DNA from: Caecitellus pseudoparvulus | Taxonomy: Eukaryota; Bigyra: Bicosoecida | Length of the DNA stretch: 64,000 nucleotides | NCBI GenBank assembly: GCA_965644315.1 | Contig: CBFFRQ010000093.1 | Location: 124,001 to 188,000 of the forward strand | Direction of reading: 5' to 3' | Shown: piece after piece, positions 1 through 11,700 of the stretch | How positions within the stretch are numbered: position 1 is the first letter of the stretch | Layout of the letters: every line of letters begins with the position of its first letter | The notes under the pieces: generated by a model | The model's database searches: none | What the model saw: only the letters and a program-made list of their open reading frames with translations | What the model was told of the DNA's origin: nothing | Position numbers and translations under genes: made by a program

Positions 1-3000
1 AGATGAAGGTGGGCACTGGCTGCAGCCTGGAGAATGCAAGCAGCGCAGCAGAGACGCTGGGGCCGTTAAACGCTGCCGGGTTAGCGAGCAGGGGAGCAAC
101 TATAGCCTGCACGACGTCTCGCTGGAGGGCGTAAGGTGGCTTGCCTGCTGATTGGTACACGGTGCTGGCGGCGGCGCTGCTGGCAATGTGCTGCAGGGTT
201 AGGACAGGAGTGGGCATGGTGGCGCCGGTGCCGGGCGGCGTGGCCAGCGGCATGGGGGGCCTGCACGTGAGAGATGCAGGGAAGTCTGCTGTTGTGGCTG
301 CGAAGAGCCAAGCGAGGAGCACGCCTCTGTCCAGCGGGCAGGCGGGCCGGGCGGCAGTGGGCAGGGCTGGGGGCCTGAGGAGCAGCTGCACGGTGCTGGC
401 GCCGGCGTCAGCTTCGGCAAGGAAGCATGGCAGGAAGGCCAGGACATCGGCAGGCGGCAGGAATGGGAGCAGGGGGCGCATGACCGCCACGCCGTGCGCT
501 GGCACTTGCCGTGCAATGGTGGCCACGAGGTCTGGCGGCGCCAAGGCCGCCGCATCGCTGTGCAGGCGAGTGCCTGGCATGTGGCGCGGTGCGTCGGGCG
601 GGGGACTGGCGACGGCAGTTTGACACACCACCATCTCTGCCACCGCCGCAATGGCAGAGGGGATGGCTGGCTTGGGCAGCTCTGTGTCTTGCAGCCAGGC
701 AGGGCAGGGCAGCGCCAGCTCCGCATCCACACGCCAGGGCGAGGCCGTGCCCCCGCACGGCTGCGAGGCCAGGACGTGCTCCAGCACGAAAGTGGGGCCT
801 TTCTTCTTGGACAGGGCTTCGATCATGCGGCCTGCCTGGGTGATGATGGCCGCCCTGAGGTGGTCTGCCATCGGCGGCAGCTGTGACGGGGCGGATCCCC
901 TGAGCCCTCCCGCAGAAATGTACAGCACTGGTAGGAGGCGCAGCAGGGCTGGTGTGTGCAGGCACAGGAGCATGAAGGGCCCAAGCCTGCGCTTGGCGTC
1001 TGCAATGTCCCGAATGGGGCCCTCCAGTGCTGATCGGGCAGCAGCTTCTTGCTCGGTGGGTGTAAAGTCTGGTGCAGGGGCCAGCGGCAAGTGCAGGCGC
1101 TCTGGCTCGCCAGCGGCTCCGGCTCCTGCAGGTGCAAGTGGAAGCGTCAAGGACAAGGCAGCAGAGGCGGCAAACTGCAGCGTGGCTGCGCGGGAGGGCG
1201 CGCCGGCAGCAGCTGCCGCCAGCACCTCCTTGGCCGCCTTCTTGGCACTGCGTTCGGGTGCCGTGTGCGCAGCACACAGTGCCAGGTGCAGGAGGCGCTC
1301 AGCCAGTCGAGGGCGCAGCTTGCGCAGCTTTGCGAGAGCATGGAAGCCGGCTGTCGCGGCGGTCGCCTGCTCTGACCACAGGAGAAGGCACAGGGCGTCG
1401 GCGAGGGCGTCTACCGGGAGGCTGGGCAGTGCCAAGGCCACGTCAAGGAAGAAGGTCTTGGCCCCGTCTGTCGACAGGCCTGAAGCACCGTCGCTGCCAG
1501 GCCCTGTGCCATCTGCCACCACACAGGTAGCCACCGCCCGGAGCAGGCGCTGCACCACTTGGCCGTACAGCTCGGGGGGAGGGGCACCTCCCAGGGCAGC
1601 GGCGGCCCACACTCGCGTGGCGAGCAGCACCCCCGCATCGGCGCCGACGGAGACATTCGCACACACTGCATCCGTGAGCAATGAGACTCGCTTCGCGATG
1701 AGCGCTGAAACTGCTTCTGCTGGGAGCCTGTCAGGCGTTGCTGGCTGCCCGGCCGCGGCGTGGACGGCATCCCGCACCAGCTGCCCCGTGGGGTCAGTCG
1801 CCCAGGAAATGGCGTGCTGCCACAGCAGCAGCGCCCCAGCGTGGCCGCAGTGTTCGATGCCCTCCATCCTGCTTTGACTGACCATGCGTTCGAAGCAGTG
1901 CTCGGCAAAGTCCTCCGCTGCTCCAGCGTCCAGGCGCTGCAGCTGCCCAGAGAACGCTGACACACCGGTCTGCCCCGTGCCCCGCCAGTCACTGCCGCCA
2001 GCTGCGATGCGGGGATCGCTCACAGCCACGGGGCCTTCCTCTGCAGGCACGGCATCTGCGGCTTCCTCGTGGATGGCGGCGGTGGGGGGGGCGAACGGGT
2101 CGTCGTCGTCCTGCCCCGCATCGTCCTCCACGCCCAAGCGCGCTGCGTACGATGCGCCAGCGTGCAGCTGTGGCAAGTCGGGGAGCGCTGCCACAGGGTC
2201 TGGTTTGGGGGCGGGTGCTGTCGCTGCCAGCTGCTGCACGACTGCCGGCTGGATGGTGACCCTGGCGGCCCGCGCCAGGGCTCTGGGGCGAATGGTGTCC
2301 CCCATCACCGTGAGGCAGGCACCCAGGTCTGCAGCAAAGGAAGCGGCGGCGTCAGACTTCATGAGGCGCACCAGGGCGGCGCGGACTGCCGTCGAGAGAG
2401 TGGGGTGCATGCGCTTGGCCAGGGGCGAAGCGGCCTGGGACACCGTCGGGCGCATGGCCTCTGCGGGGTACTGCACCATGCTGGCCAGCGCCCCCGCCAC
2501 CTGCTGCATGGTGGCGGGGCGCAAGGTGGCGATGCGGGCGACGGTGGAGACCAGTATTGCCAGCGTGGACGCTGTCCAGGCCTGCTGGTTGGCTGGCTGG
2601 CTCAGCACAGCCACGAGGGCAGTCATGGTCTTCCCCGCCGCGTCGGCCAGCATCGCGCGGTGCAGCAGCATGTGCGTGGCGGGGATGTCGTCTGCCGTGA
2701 AGGCGTCAGGCCCAGTCATGACCACGGCAGCTGTCTTGCTGCCTGCAGCTGCCACCAGGGACCGGCTGTGCCTGCTGCGGTGCGTGAGGGCCAGCACGAC
2801 CGTGGACAGGAAGCGCACGATGGCGAAGTGAACTGGGGAGGGGGTGGAGGGGTCCACAAGGCGCTGCTGAGCAGCAGCCCTGATCAGCGTCAGGCGGTCC
2901 CACATCTCCTTCAGCAGCACGGGCGTCGGCTGGGGAGCGGGCGCCCCAGTCAAGGGGTGCACCACCAGCATGCGCATGGCAAAGCGAAAGATGTTGTTCA

Positions 3001-3573
3001 AGACGCTGAAGACGCGGGCCAAGACAAGTGGGTGCTCATCTCCGACCATGGAGTACAGCTGGTGCACGACCACTGGGATTCCTGTGGCGAGGGGGGGAGG
3101 AGCGGTGGTGGTGGGGTGCGGTCAAAGTCCGCACACCAGCGCCTGGCCCCACGTACTCAACGGGTACTTGACACACACTCGTTCGAGGAACTGGCACAGC
3201 ACGTATCTCACGTGCTCCCCGGAGTCTCCCTGTGAACCGGAACGCAGTGGGCAGGGCGCCGTGGCCAGGCCGGGCGGCAAGCTCGCCTGCCTGTCCCACG
3301 CACCCGCAGCAGCCCAGCGAAGCGTTCCAGGTGACTGATGAGCAGGGCCTCCTGGCCAGTCGCCAAGAGCAACTCTGTGCACTTCTTGAATGCAGCTGCC
3401 CGCTCAGGGGCGTCGCTCATTGCCCTTGCAGCGTGGATGAGGGCGACCAAGCGGCCCTCCTGCGAGGCAGGCATGCCCGCCATGGTCACGGGCAGCGCCT
3501 GTGGCACTTTGCGGCTGGGACTCAAACACCAGACGCTGCGCCGTTCGGGACTTCGCGGGCCCAAGCTTGGCAA
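1..3573 (-). CDS. SYMPK: Symplekin/Pta1-like mRNA 3'-end processing scaffold (3' part off the window)
   Basis: Scaffold of the nuclear cleavage and polyadenylation machinery. Exons read as 3573-3304, 3229-3157 and 3081-1, with 74 and 75 nt introns; the last exon is open for about 1,027 codons and leaves the window at base 1. The N-terminus (VALIHAARAMSD, FAGLLRGDSGEHVRYVLCQF, then IPVVVHQLYSMVGDEHPLV) is an alpha-helical repeat region like symplekin. It is followed by the DUF3453-like stretch with VHFAIVRFLSTVV and a DDIPATHMLLHRA segment. The last residues visible, LLAFSRLQPVPTFI, align with the start of the family's C-terminal domain (typically PLPxLFMRT). An acidic linker rich in D and A lies near 2,080-2,130. 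The start is uncertain: 3573 is the first in-frame ATG, with others at about 3486 and 3477. It is divergent from the AAA+ gene, with a 107 bp spacer. Confidence 0.8.
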
Positions 3574-3680
3574 GCAGTTGCAGCCCCTGCCGAGGCACTC
3601 GTGCGGGGAAGTGCGTGTAATTTGGCTGCAGCTTGCCCGCGTGTTGGGCAGACTTTGGCCAGGCAGCGTAGCAAAGTGTC
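3574..3680. promoter_or_regulatory. Divergent promoter, symplekin / AAA+ ATPase
   Basis: A 107 bp spacer between two divergent start codons must hold both core promoters and 5' UTRs. No TATA box is visible. The limits depend on the uncertain symplekin start. Confidence 0.45.
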
Positions 3681-5166
3681 ATGGGGGCCGGCAGGATGTG
3701 GCTGGGCGTGGCCCTGCTGGCGGCCACTGCTGCTTTGGTCTCCGCTGAGTCTTGGTTCCGCGTCCGCCACAATGCTCAGCAGCTGTTCAACAAGCTGGCT
3801 GCAAGTGAGGGCGCGGCCTGCTGTGCTTGCGAGCGAGCACCGCTGCCTGCACTGCTCCCGCCCCCCCTGCAGCCAAGGAATCTTTTAGGCAGGACACTGC
3901 AACAGCCGCTAAGAATGCGCTCATGGATGCCATTGTCAGCCAAGAACGCGCCGTGGGATCGATCGTTGACACGCTGCATGGGTTCGACAGGTGCGTGGCG
4001 TTTCACCCCAAAACGCAGGCCTTTGCCCCACCGCGACACCGCCGCCTCCACGCTTTCGCTGCAGCGGTGGGCCGTCCAGCTCGAGTGCTCTACTTGCGTT
4101 TGTTGGTCCGACCGGAGTGGGGAAGACTGTCGCAGCCCACACTGTAGCCAGGGCAGTGCTGTCGTCATCCATGTGGTCTCATGGTGAGGCAATGATCCTG
4201 TCCATGCGAGGGGAGCACTTTGCCGCCTCAGGGACGACGGATCAGGGCCAGCAGCTGGCAGACTTTCGATCAACCCTTGCACGGCACTTGATGTCCACGG
4301 GCGGCTTCGCCGTGGTCATCGTGGACGAGGCGCAGAAGATGTCCCCAGGCGTCCTGGATGCGCTGCTGCCGTTCCTGGACACGCAGCACCCGCACAGCAT
4401 GCAGATCGACGGGACGACACAGAGGATCCCTGTGCGTCGCATCCTCGCCGTGCTCGTGTCTGACATGGGCACCAAGGTAGTGGCAGACCTCCTCGCCAAG
4501 GGGGCCAGCCGTGGCCACATGCAGGCGGCGCTGCGGGAGAACCTGGCCCACGTTGCTCCGTGGGGCGGCTCAGCGCTGGCGTCCAGGGTCACGACACTGG
4601 TGCCCTTCCTGCCTCTGGGCCCCGGACACATCGCCACCGTCGCAGGGCTCTTCTTGCGGCGCCTGCAGTCCAGCTGGGCGCTGGACGTGCCTGGCCGCAG
4701 CCCCGCCAGCCTGGACGTTGGACCCCAGGTGCATGCGCTCATGGCGTACTATGTGAAGTTCAAGCTGCTCAAGGGTGCTGGGGGGCAGGACGGCTTCATC
4801 TTGTCGCAGTACGGCGCAAGGCCCGTGCACATGCACGATGAGGGCCCCTTGCGGCGACTGCAGGCCAAGCTCTTCGCCCTGACACCAGCCCTGCAGGCAC
4901 AAGCCCAGGCTGCACCTCCAGGCAACTTGACGGTCCGAGTGGAAGTGGATTGGGGGCAGCAGGAGGAGCCGTCCTTGGACTGGGTGGCGGAGGACGACGT
5001 GTCCAAGGCTGCTTGGCTCACGTTCACACAGGCTGCAGCTGCCGGGCAGCTGCACATCTCGTTGTGCGCGCAAGCTGAGGCGACTGTGGACCCGCATGGG
5101 GGCGTTCTCCACGCAGGGCCGGCTTGCGCAGCCCCTGTGTGGAGTGGCACCCTCGCGGCAACTTAG
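3681..5166 (+). CDS. Torsin/ClpB-like AAA+ ATPase with signal sequence
   Basis: Predicted AAA+ chaperone ATPase of the secretory pathway or ER lumen. Exons 3681-3804, 3873-3990 and 4065-5166 give 447 aa. The N-terminus MWLGVALLAATAALVSA is a signal peptide or signal anchor. Walker A is GPTGVGKT (about residues 95-102), Walker B VVIVDEAQKM (about 163-172), and a sensor-2-like YGAR lies about 100 residues after the VLVSD strand. The sequence before Walker A (AIVSQERAVGSIVDTLHGF) matches the linker helix of Clp/HSP100 and torsin ATPases (QxxA). Torsins usually have GKN in Walker A and a C-terminal cysteine motif; here GKT and GAR look more ClpB-like, so the protein is intermediate. The last roughly 100 residues are not recognised. 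It is the only Clp-type ATPase in the window. Assignment to the superfamily is firm; torsin versus ClpB is not. Confidence 0.75.
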
Positions 5167-5267
5167 ACTGCCAGCTGGGTTCTTGCACGTGAGGATTGAC
5201 GGGGCAACCCCCCGTGTGAGCAATACAGCCACTGGGTGCCACTTTGCCTACTTCACATTTGGGCACA

Positions 5268-5277
5268 TTTTATTAAA
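5268..5277 (+). promoter_or_regulatory. TATA-like AT-rich element upstream of the CX9C gene
   Basis: TTTTATTAAA stands out in a GC-rich spacer, about 90 bp before the ATG at 5369. It could be a TATA-like box for the CX9C gene or part of the 3' UTR of the upstream AAA+ gene (stop at 5166). Confidence 0.3.
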
Positions 5278-5368
5278 CTCATTTCCCCCTCGCCGCCTGC
5301 AGACTTGGCTTGCAAGCTGAACGAAACGCGCGTGAAACACGCGCCCAGCTGCCTCCCAACCCACCCAC

Positions 5369-5762
5369 ATGGCAGATGCCTCTCCAGCAGCTGCACCGGG
5401 TCCAACTGCCCACTCTCGAAGTGAAGATGTGCGTTCAAGGCACAAGCTCCAGCGACTCCCCGAAGCCTGCTCTGCATCCAGGCCGCACCACATGCGTATG
5501 CACAGGCCTGTGGTCAGCTGAGAGCAGCCAGCTACAAGTGCTCCGAAGCACACCACGCGACCCGGGAGGTGCACTGCGCCAAGGAATTCGACGATGTACG
5601 TTCACAATGCCTGTGCACTTCTTGCACGCTGCCGCCCACGGCTGCTCACTGCCTGCACAGTACAAGCGCTGCATCAAGGAGGAGGCCGAGCGCAAGCGGC
5701 GCTTCCGGGCTCGCCGGGCACAAGCGCAAGCAGCCTCCAAGGGCGGCGGGTGGTTTTCCTAG
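5369..5762 (+). CDS. Small twin-CX9C (CHCH) mitochondrial protein, COX23/CHCHD7-like
   Basis: A small gene found by splicing three short exons: 5369-5428, 5506-5595 and 5661-5762, all phase 0, 83 aa. The joined protein has the two motifs C-GQLRAASYK-C and C-AKEFDDYKR-C, each with exactly nine residues between cysteines, separated by eleven residues. This is the coiled-coil-helix-coiled-coil-helix fold oxidised by Mia40 in the mitochondrial intermembrane space. The second helix (FDDYKRCIKEEAERKRR) and basic tail ending GGGWFS resemble COX23-type cytochrome-oxidase assembly factors. Exon 1 (MADASPAAAPGPT) is low complexity and less certain. The introns (77 and 65 nt) are of normal size for the window; an alternative acceptor at 5481 would add eight residues. 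The stop lies 26 bp from the stop of the convergent CHD gene. Confidence 0.75.
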
Positions 5763-5772
5763 GCTGCATCGC

Positions 5773-5779
5773 AATGCAT
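5773..5779. terminator. AATGCAT 3'-end motif between CX9C and CHD genes
   Basis: The motif lies between convergent stop codons (plus stop ends 5762, minus stop begins 5789) and is near-palindromic, so it could serve both strands. Its role as a poly(A) or cleavage signal is inferred only from repeated occurrence after stops in this window. Confidence 0.35.
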
Positions 5780-5788
5780 GTGCATTTC

Positions 5789-8700
5789 TCACAAGTGCAG
5801 GCTGCCTGCTGGTGCCGGCGCCACAGCTGCCGGCGGCGGGCTGGAAGTCGTCTGGGCCGGCTCGCTGCTCGCAGCAGGCGCAGCACTGGCGGACGGCGGC
5901 ACCCCTGGCACTGCAGAAAGGTCAGGTTGGGCCCCAGGTGCCGCAGGCGTGAGCCCTGGCAGACTGCTGCCTGCTGGCTGTGCCAAGGGCACTGGCCCAG
6001 CTGGAGTGGGGGACGGTGTGGGGGACGGCGCCAGGGGGGACATGGGCGTCGCTGACGCTTGCATGTCTGTCGCAGTGGTGCTGGGCGTCGCGCTGCCGTC
6101 GTCCGCGTCGCCGCTGGCCTGGCTGGCGGCAGTGCTGGCGTCTGTGTCTGCCTTTTTCTTGGGGGTCTTGCGAGCGCGCTTGGCGGGTGTCTCCGCGCCG
6201 GGCAGACCGAGAGCCTCCTGCCGGAAAGCCTTGAGCACCACCCGGCGGTGGCGCAAGCGTGCCTTGTTCTCGTCCACCGCCAGCTCGCCCTCGTCCGCCT
6301 CCTGCACCTTGCCGTCCGGCGAGATGCGGGCAGGGTGTACGGCCTCCCCTGCAGTGACCAGCTGCAGGGAGTGCGCGCCGCGGCCAGGCACCTCCACCTG
6401 CTCCGTGGCGTCCCAATCCTCCCACCGCACCAGCGCCGCCCCCACCGCGACGGAGTAGTCTTTCCACTTGCCAGTGATGCGCACGCGCACCTTGGAGTGG
6501 TAGGGCGCCACCGCCTTGCCCTCCAGCTCTGCCTGTCGCTCCGCCTTGACGAAGGACTGCGCCCACGCCTCCTTGGCCTCCGCCTTGGCCAGCACGATGG
6601 CGTACTTCTCAGCCAGCCGCGCCAACTGGTCGGCACGGTGGTGGGGGCACAGGAAGCGCCGGCTGTCGGCAGTCTCCCCTGCGTAGTACTCGATGGTACC
6701 CACGATGCTCTCCGTGTCGCTGTGGTCATCATCGTCCACTGCCGGTGGCGCCGGTGTGCGGGGCCGTTTGCGTGATTCGCCGCCCACGCTCGCAGCGCCA
6801 CCACTGGGCGGCACAGGGGGGCCTGCCCCTGAGCCAGATGCCGCGCTCGGGGGTGGCATGGCGCCCAAGCTGGCCACACCAGGCAGCACCCTCAGGGGGC
6901 TGGGTGGCGGCACCCCCGTCGGCACAGAGGCTGGCGGTGGCATGGCCCCTGCCAGCACACCAGCCTGACCAAAGGCTGCCGGCAGTGTGCCGGGTGCAGG
7001 ACTGGGGCTGGGGCTGGGGCTGGGGCTTGGAGGGGGGTCTTTCGCGGCCTTCTTGGCAGCCTCTGCCGCCTCGGCCTTGGCAGCCGCCTCGCGAGCCTCC
7101 ATGACGAACGGCGGCACCGGCAGCGGCCCGTCACGCGCCTCGGCGAACTTCTTCACCGCCCGCAGCGTGCCGGCCTCTGAGTCCTCCTGCACGCCGAAGC
7201 GCCAGCCGTGGCGGCCAGAGTACATGGCGCACTTCAAGTGGAACGAGCGCCCACAACGCCGGACGTGGCAGCCGATGGTGGCGCCAGACAGCTTGCAGCC
7301 GGCGCACTTGATTTCCCGCCCTCGCCGCACAGCCGACAGGACGCCGCAGTACTCCTTCTTCTCGTTCTGGAACACCTCTGGGCTGGCCTCGGCACAGTGC
7401 TTGTGCACAAACACCCTCGCCTTGGCGGCGCCCTTGCCCTCCCCCTCGTCGTCGTCGTCGTCCTCTGTGACCAGGAACGGCGGCAAGAACATGCCGGTGT
7501 CCTCGTCGTACGAGCCGTCGTCCTCTGCCACGGGCGTCTCGGGCGTCTCCAGGCCCTGGGCCACGCGCCACTCGTGGATGCGGCGCTCGACACCCTTCAC
7601 CACGAAGGCGTTGTGGCACAGCGCGCAAGAGAGCGGCACACGTCGGCGGGTGGTGGTGCCATCTGCCGCTGTCACGGTCTCCCAGGCAGCGTCGTCGTCC
7701 CAGCCTTCGTCCACCGGGTCGGGAGAGTTGGGGTCCGCCTTCTCGGGCTCAAGGGACGCCGCCCCGCCCTTCTTCTTGCCCTTGCCCTTGCCGCGCCCCT
7801 TGCCCTTGCCCTTGCCCTTGGAGGACGCCGTCTCCATCTCAGCCCGCCGCGCCGCCACAGCCGCCTCCATCACGGTTGAGTACGCCGTGCGGGAGTACTT
7901 GTACTTGCCCAGCCCCTTGTAGTCCTCGTACACAGGCGGGTGTGCCTTCTCCATGGCCAGGAGGTACTTCTGGAAGAGGCTGCGCAGGCGGTAGGTGCTG
8001 CTGGTCTCAGAGGTGGCGTAGTTGGGCAGGCGCTTGAACATGGACAGCCAGGAGCCAGTGGTCTTGCATGCCCGCTCAAAACCATTGAAGCGCGCGACCT
8101 CCTTCCACAGCTGCCACAGGTCCAGGGGGCGGCCGCCGATGACAGGCGCCCACTTGATGTCCCCCTTCCGCATGTTGCCTGCCTTGATCTCCGCCTCCAG
8201 CACCTGGGGCAGGAGCTCCCAGAACTTCAGGCGCTTCGCCTCCAGGGCCTTGGGGGCGATGGCGGAGCCTGCCCTGGCGCCAGCGTCGGCACCCCCACTC
8301 TCCGGGTCAAACTCCGGCACGGTGAAGCCAAAGGGCACGCGGGGGACGCTCACGGACTTGGTGGGCTTCTTGGCGGGCTTGGAGGCAGCCTTGCTCACGT
8401 CTGCTTCCTCGTCGCCCTCGTCCACGCCCTCCTCGTCCGAGGAGCTGTCGCTGATGTCGCTGCCGAGGAAGTCGTCCTTGTCGCGGCGCCGCTTGCGGCC
8501 GCCCAGCACGTCGTCCGCGTCGCCGTAGTCGCGGAACACCTGCGTGCGGCTGCGCTGCACGGACAGCTGCTCCGACAAGGCGGCCGCCCGAGCGCGGTGC
8601 TCCTCGCTGAAGGTGGAGGCCATGGCTGAGATCTGCACCAGCAGGCGGCGCGTGGTGCTGAGCTCGCTCTCGATCATGGCGCCCACGCCGCCCTCGCCCT

Positions 8701-11700
8701 TCTCCTCATCCCGTGACTTGACCAGGCCCTGCACCAGCTCCGCCACGTCATCCATGAAGGCGGCGCGGGACTCCTCGCTGACGACAGCCGTGCCGGCGCC
8801 GATGGTGGCCTTTTTCTTGCGCCCGCGCTTCTTGCCGGGCACGGCGGGAGACGCCTCCGCCACGCCGTTCAGCCGGCCCAGCAGCTTGGTGGCACTCTGG
8901 AACCCCGGCAGCACCTTCTCCCAGAAGTCGTCAGCGTTCATGTCCAACGCGCCCTCACCCTTGGCTTCGTCCAGCGTGAAGGACGTCTTGAACACGCCAC
9001 TCTGTTTGCCGGAGGAGGCGTCCAGCTCGATGGTGCGGGTGTTGCGGGCCAGCAACTCGTCGATGCTGCTCTCCTGGAACTGCCGGCTCTCCTCGTCCTC
9101 CGCTTCGTCCCCCGCCAGGATGCCGTAGGCGCCATGGCGCAGCAGCGCCTCCAGCTCCTGCGGGGACAGGGCGGGCCGGCCGCCCTTCTTGCGGGACATG
9201 CTGGCGCCTGCCGCCGCGGCACCGGGGCCGCCTGCGCCGAGGACGGCCTGGTCCAGCGCCAGTTTGCGGCTGGCTTTGTCGAACATCTTGGCTTCGTACG
9301 TGTTGCGGGTGAGCAGGCGGTACACCTTCACCTCGTTGGTCTGCCCGATGCGGTGGGCGCGGGCAGTGGCCTGGATGTCGTTCTGGGGGTTCCAGTCGCT
9401 GTCGAAGATGATGACGGTGTCGGCCGCCGTCAAGTTGATGCCCACGCCGCCTGCCCGCGTGGACAGCAGGAAGACGAAGCGCGAGTCGTCATTCTGGAAG
9501 CGGTCAATGGCTGCCTGGCGGGTGCTGCCGTGCACACTGCCGTCCAGGCGCTCGTACAGGAAGCGGCGGGAGCGGCAGTAGTCCTCCAGGATGTCCAGCA
9601 TGCGCACCATCTGGGAGAAGATGAGCACCTTGTGCCCCTCCGCCTTGAGCTTGGGCAGCAGCTTGTCCAGCAGCACCAGCTTGCCGGAGGAGGCCACCAG
9701 GCGCTCCATGCGCTTCTGGGCAGCGGCGTAGTGCCCCGCCTCCTCCGCCGTCATGGTGGCGTCAGAGCCCTGCGCAGTGACCTCCGCGGCTGCCTTCTCG
9801 GCGGCAGCCTTCACGTCGTCTTCCACCAGGCGCTGGTCCTTCTCCTCCACGCCCTGGATGAGGTAGGGGTGGTTGCAGCACTTGCGCAGCTGGATCTCGA
9901 TGTTGGTGAGGGCGGGCACGTTGGACTTGTCGCAGCCGCGGTACAGGAACACGCGGTTCTTCTCGAAGATGGCGCGGTAGTACTGCTTCTGCAGCATGGT
10001 CAGGGACACGTCGATGATGGTCTCCTCCTTTTTGGGGATGCTCTTCTCCACATCCTCCTTCACGCGGCGCAGGATGTGCGGGGCGATGTCCGCCTGCAGC
10101 CGCGACACCTGGTCCTTGCTCGTCAAGTTGCCGTAGGCGGCGTTCCACTGCTCCTCCTCCCCGAACTTGTCCGGCTCCAGCCAGTGCAGGAGGGACCACA
10201 GCTCCCGGGTGTTGTTCTGCAGGGGCGTGCCCGTCAGGAGCAGGCGGAAGCCAGTGCTGAGCTCCAGCATGACCTCCTTGATGCGGGAGGCGGCACCCCG
10301 CAGGCGATGCCCCTCATCCACCACCACCGCCCGCCACGGCACGGCCTTCAGGTACTCCTCGTCGGAGATGGCCACCTCGTACGTCGTGATGATGACGTGT
10401 GCCTTGAGGACGTTGGTGGCGTAGCCCTGGTAGAACCAGTCCCACTGCCGGATGAAGGCACGCAGGTCCTTGCCGCGCTGGCCGCTGGGGCCGGCGCCGC
10501 TGGCGTGGTACACCACCCCGTACATCTCCCCGCTGGCCCACGCGTCCACCTCGCGCTTCCAGTGCTGCAGGGTGGACAGGGGCGCCACGATGAGGAAGGG
10601 CCCCCGCAGGCCCCCCGCCTTGAACAGGTGGTACAGGAACGTCACCGTCTGCGCCGTCTTGCCCAGCCCCATCTCATCTGCCAGGATGACGTTGCGCCGG
10701 CTGTGGTACGCTGAGATGAGCCAGTTCAGGCCCTGCACCTGGTAGTCCCGCAGGCGCCGCCCGCCGCCGTACTCAATGCTGCTCTGGTATGGCATGATGC
10801 TGCGGGGGTCGCGTGCCTGGATGGGCTGGGGTGGGGACGGGTCTCGGTCGCTCACCCACACACTGGCGTGCCTGCGGGAGGTGAAGCGGCAGCGCAGGCC
10901 CCGCCGAGTGCGCACCGTGGTGGGGGACAGGTTGTGGATGTCCTCCACTGTGAAGCCCGCTCCGCCGATGCCCCGAGTGCCAGGGTCGGCCAGCATGGAC
11001 TCGCCGGGGGGCGGCGCCGCCCTCGCCAGCTCCACGCCCACCCCTGCGCCGCCGCCAGACGGTGACGGCTCCACGTGCACCGCCACGCCGGAGCTGCTGG
11101 GGAACATCTTGCTGGCGTCGGAGTGGATGCAGGCCAGCCACGCCTGGCAGGCGGCCGTGTACAGACTGGCGTAGGCAGGGGGCAGAGTGCCCCCCGGCGC
11201 GACGGCGTGTGTCAGAGCGTGCCCCAGCAAGGACACCGGCGCAGCGAGGGGCGCCCACTGGCCGCCCAGGAAAGCATAGGTCAAGCGCCCCATGTCGCGC
11301 AGCGTGAGGGGCTGCTGGGCGGGGGCATCCCCTGCGCCGGCAGCGGGGGCGCCAGAGACAGCAGCAACGGCGGCAGACCCCACGTCATGTGCTGCAGGCA
11401 GCCACTCATCCACTGTCCCGGTGGCGTCTGCCGAGGGCGCGAACAGGTGCACTGGCAGGCCGGGGTGGCCAGGCGCCGGCGTGACGGGCATGGCGCTGAG
11501 GGGCCTGTCGCCTGCCGTGGCCAGGTGCGTGCCCTCCGGCGTGTCAAACGGCGGGGAGGCAGACACCGGCGCCAGGCGCAGGCGCACCTTGAGGGGGAAG
11601 GCATCCGCCGTGCCCTGCACAGCTGCAGGCAGCGGGGAGGTGACGGCCCAGCAGGAGGTGGGCGTCGGCGGCACCCGAGCCAGCTCTGGCGCGGCATCCA

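Noticed and set aside
9134-10714. A 526-codon open frame on the plus strand opposite the CHD ATPase
   Set aside because: Antisense to the most conserved part of a certain gene; composition is Val/Leu/His/Gly-rich as expected for a frame mirroring GC-rich codons, and no family is recognisable.
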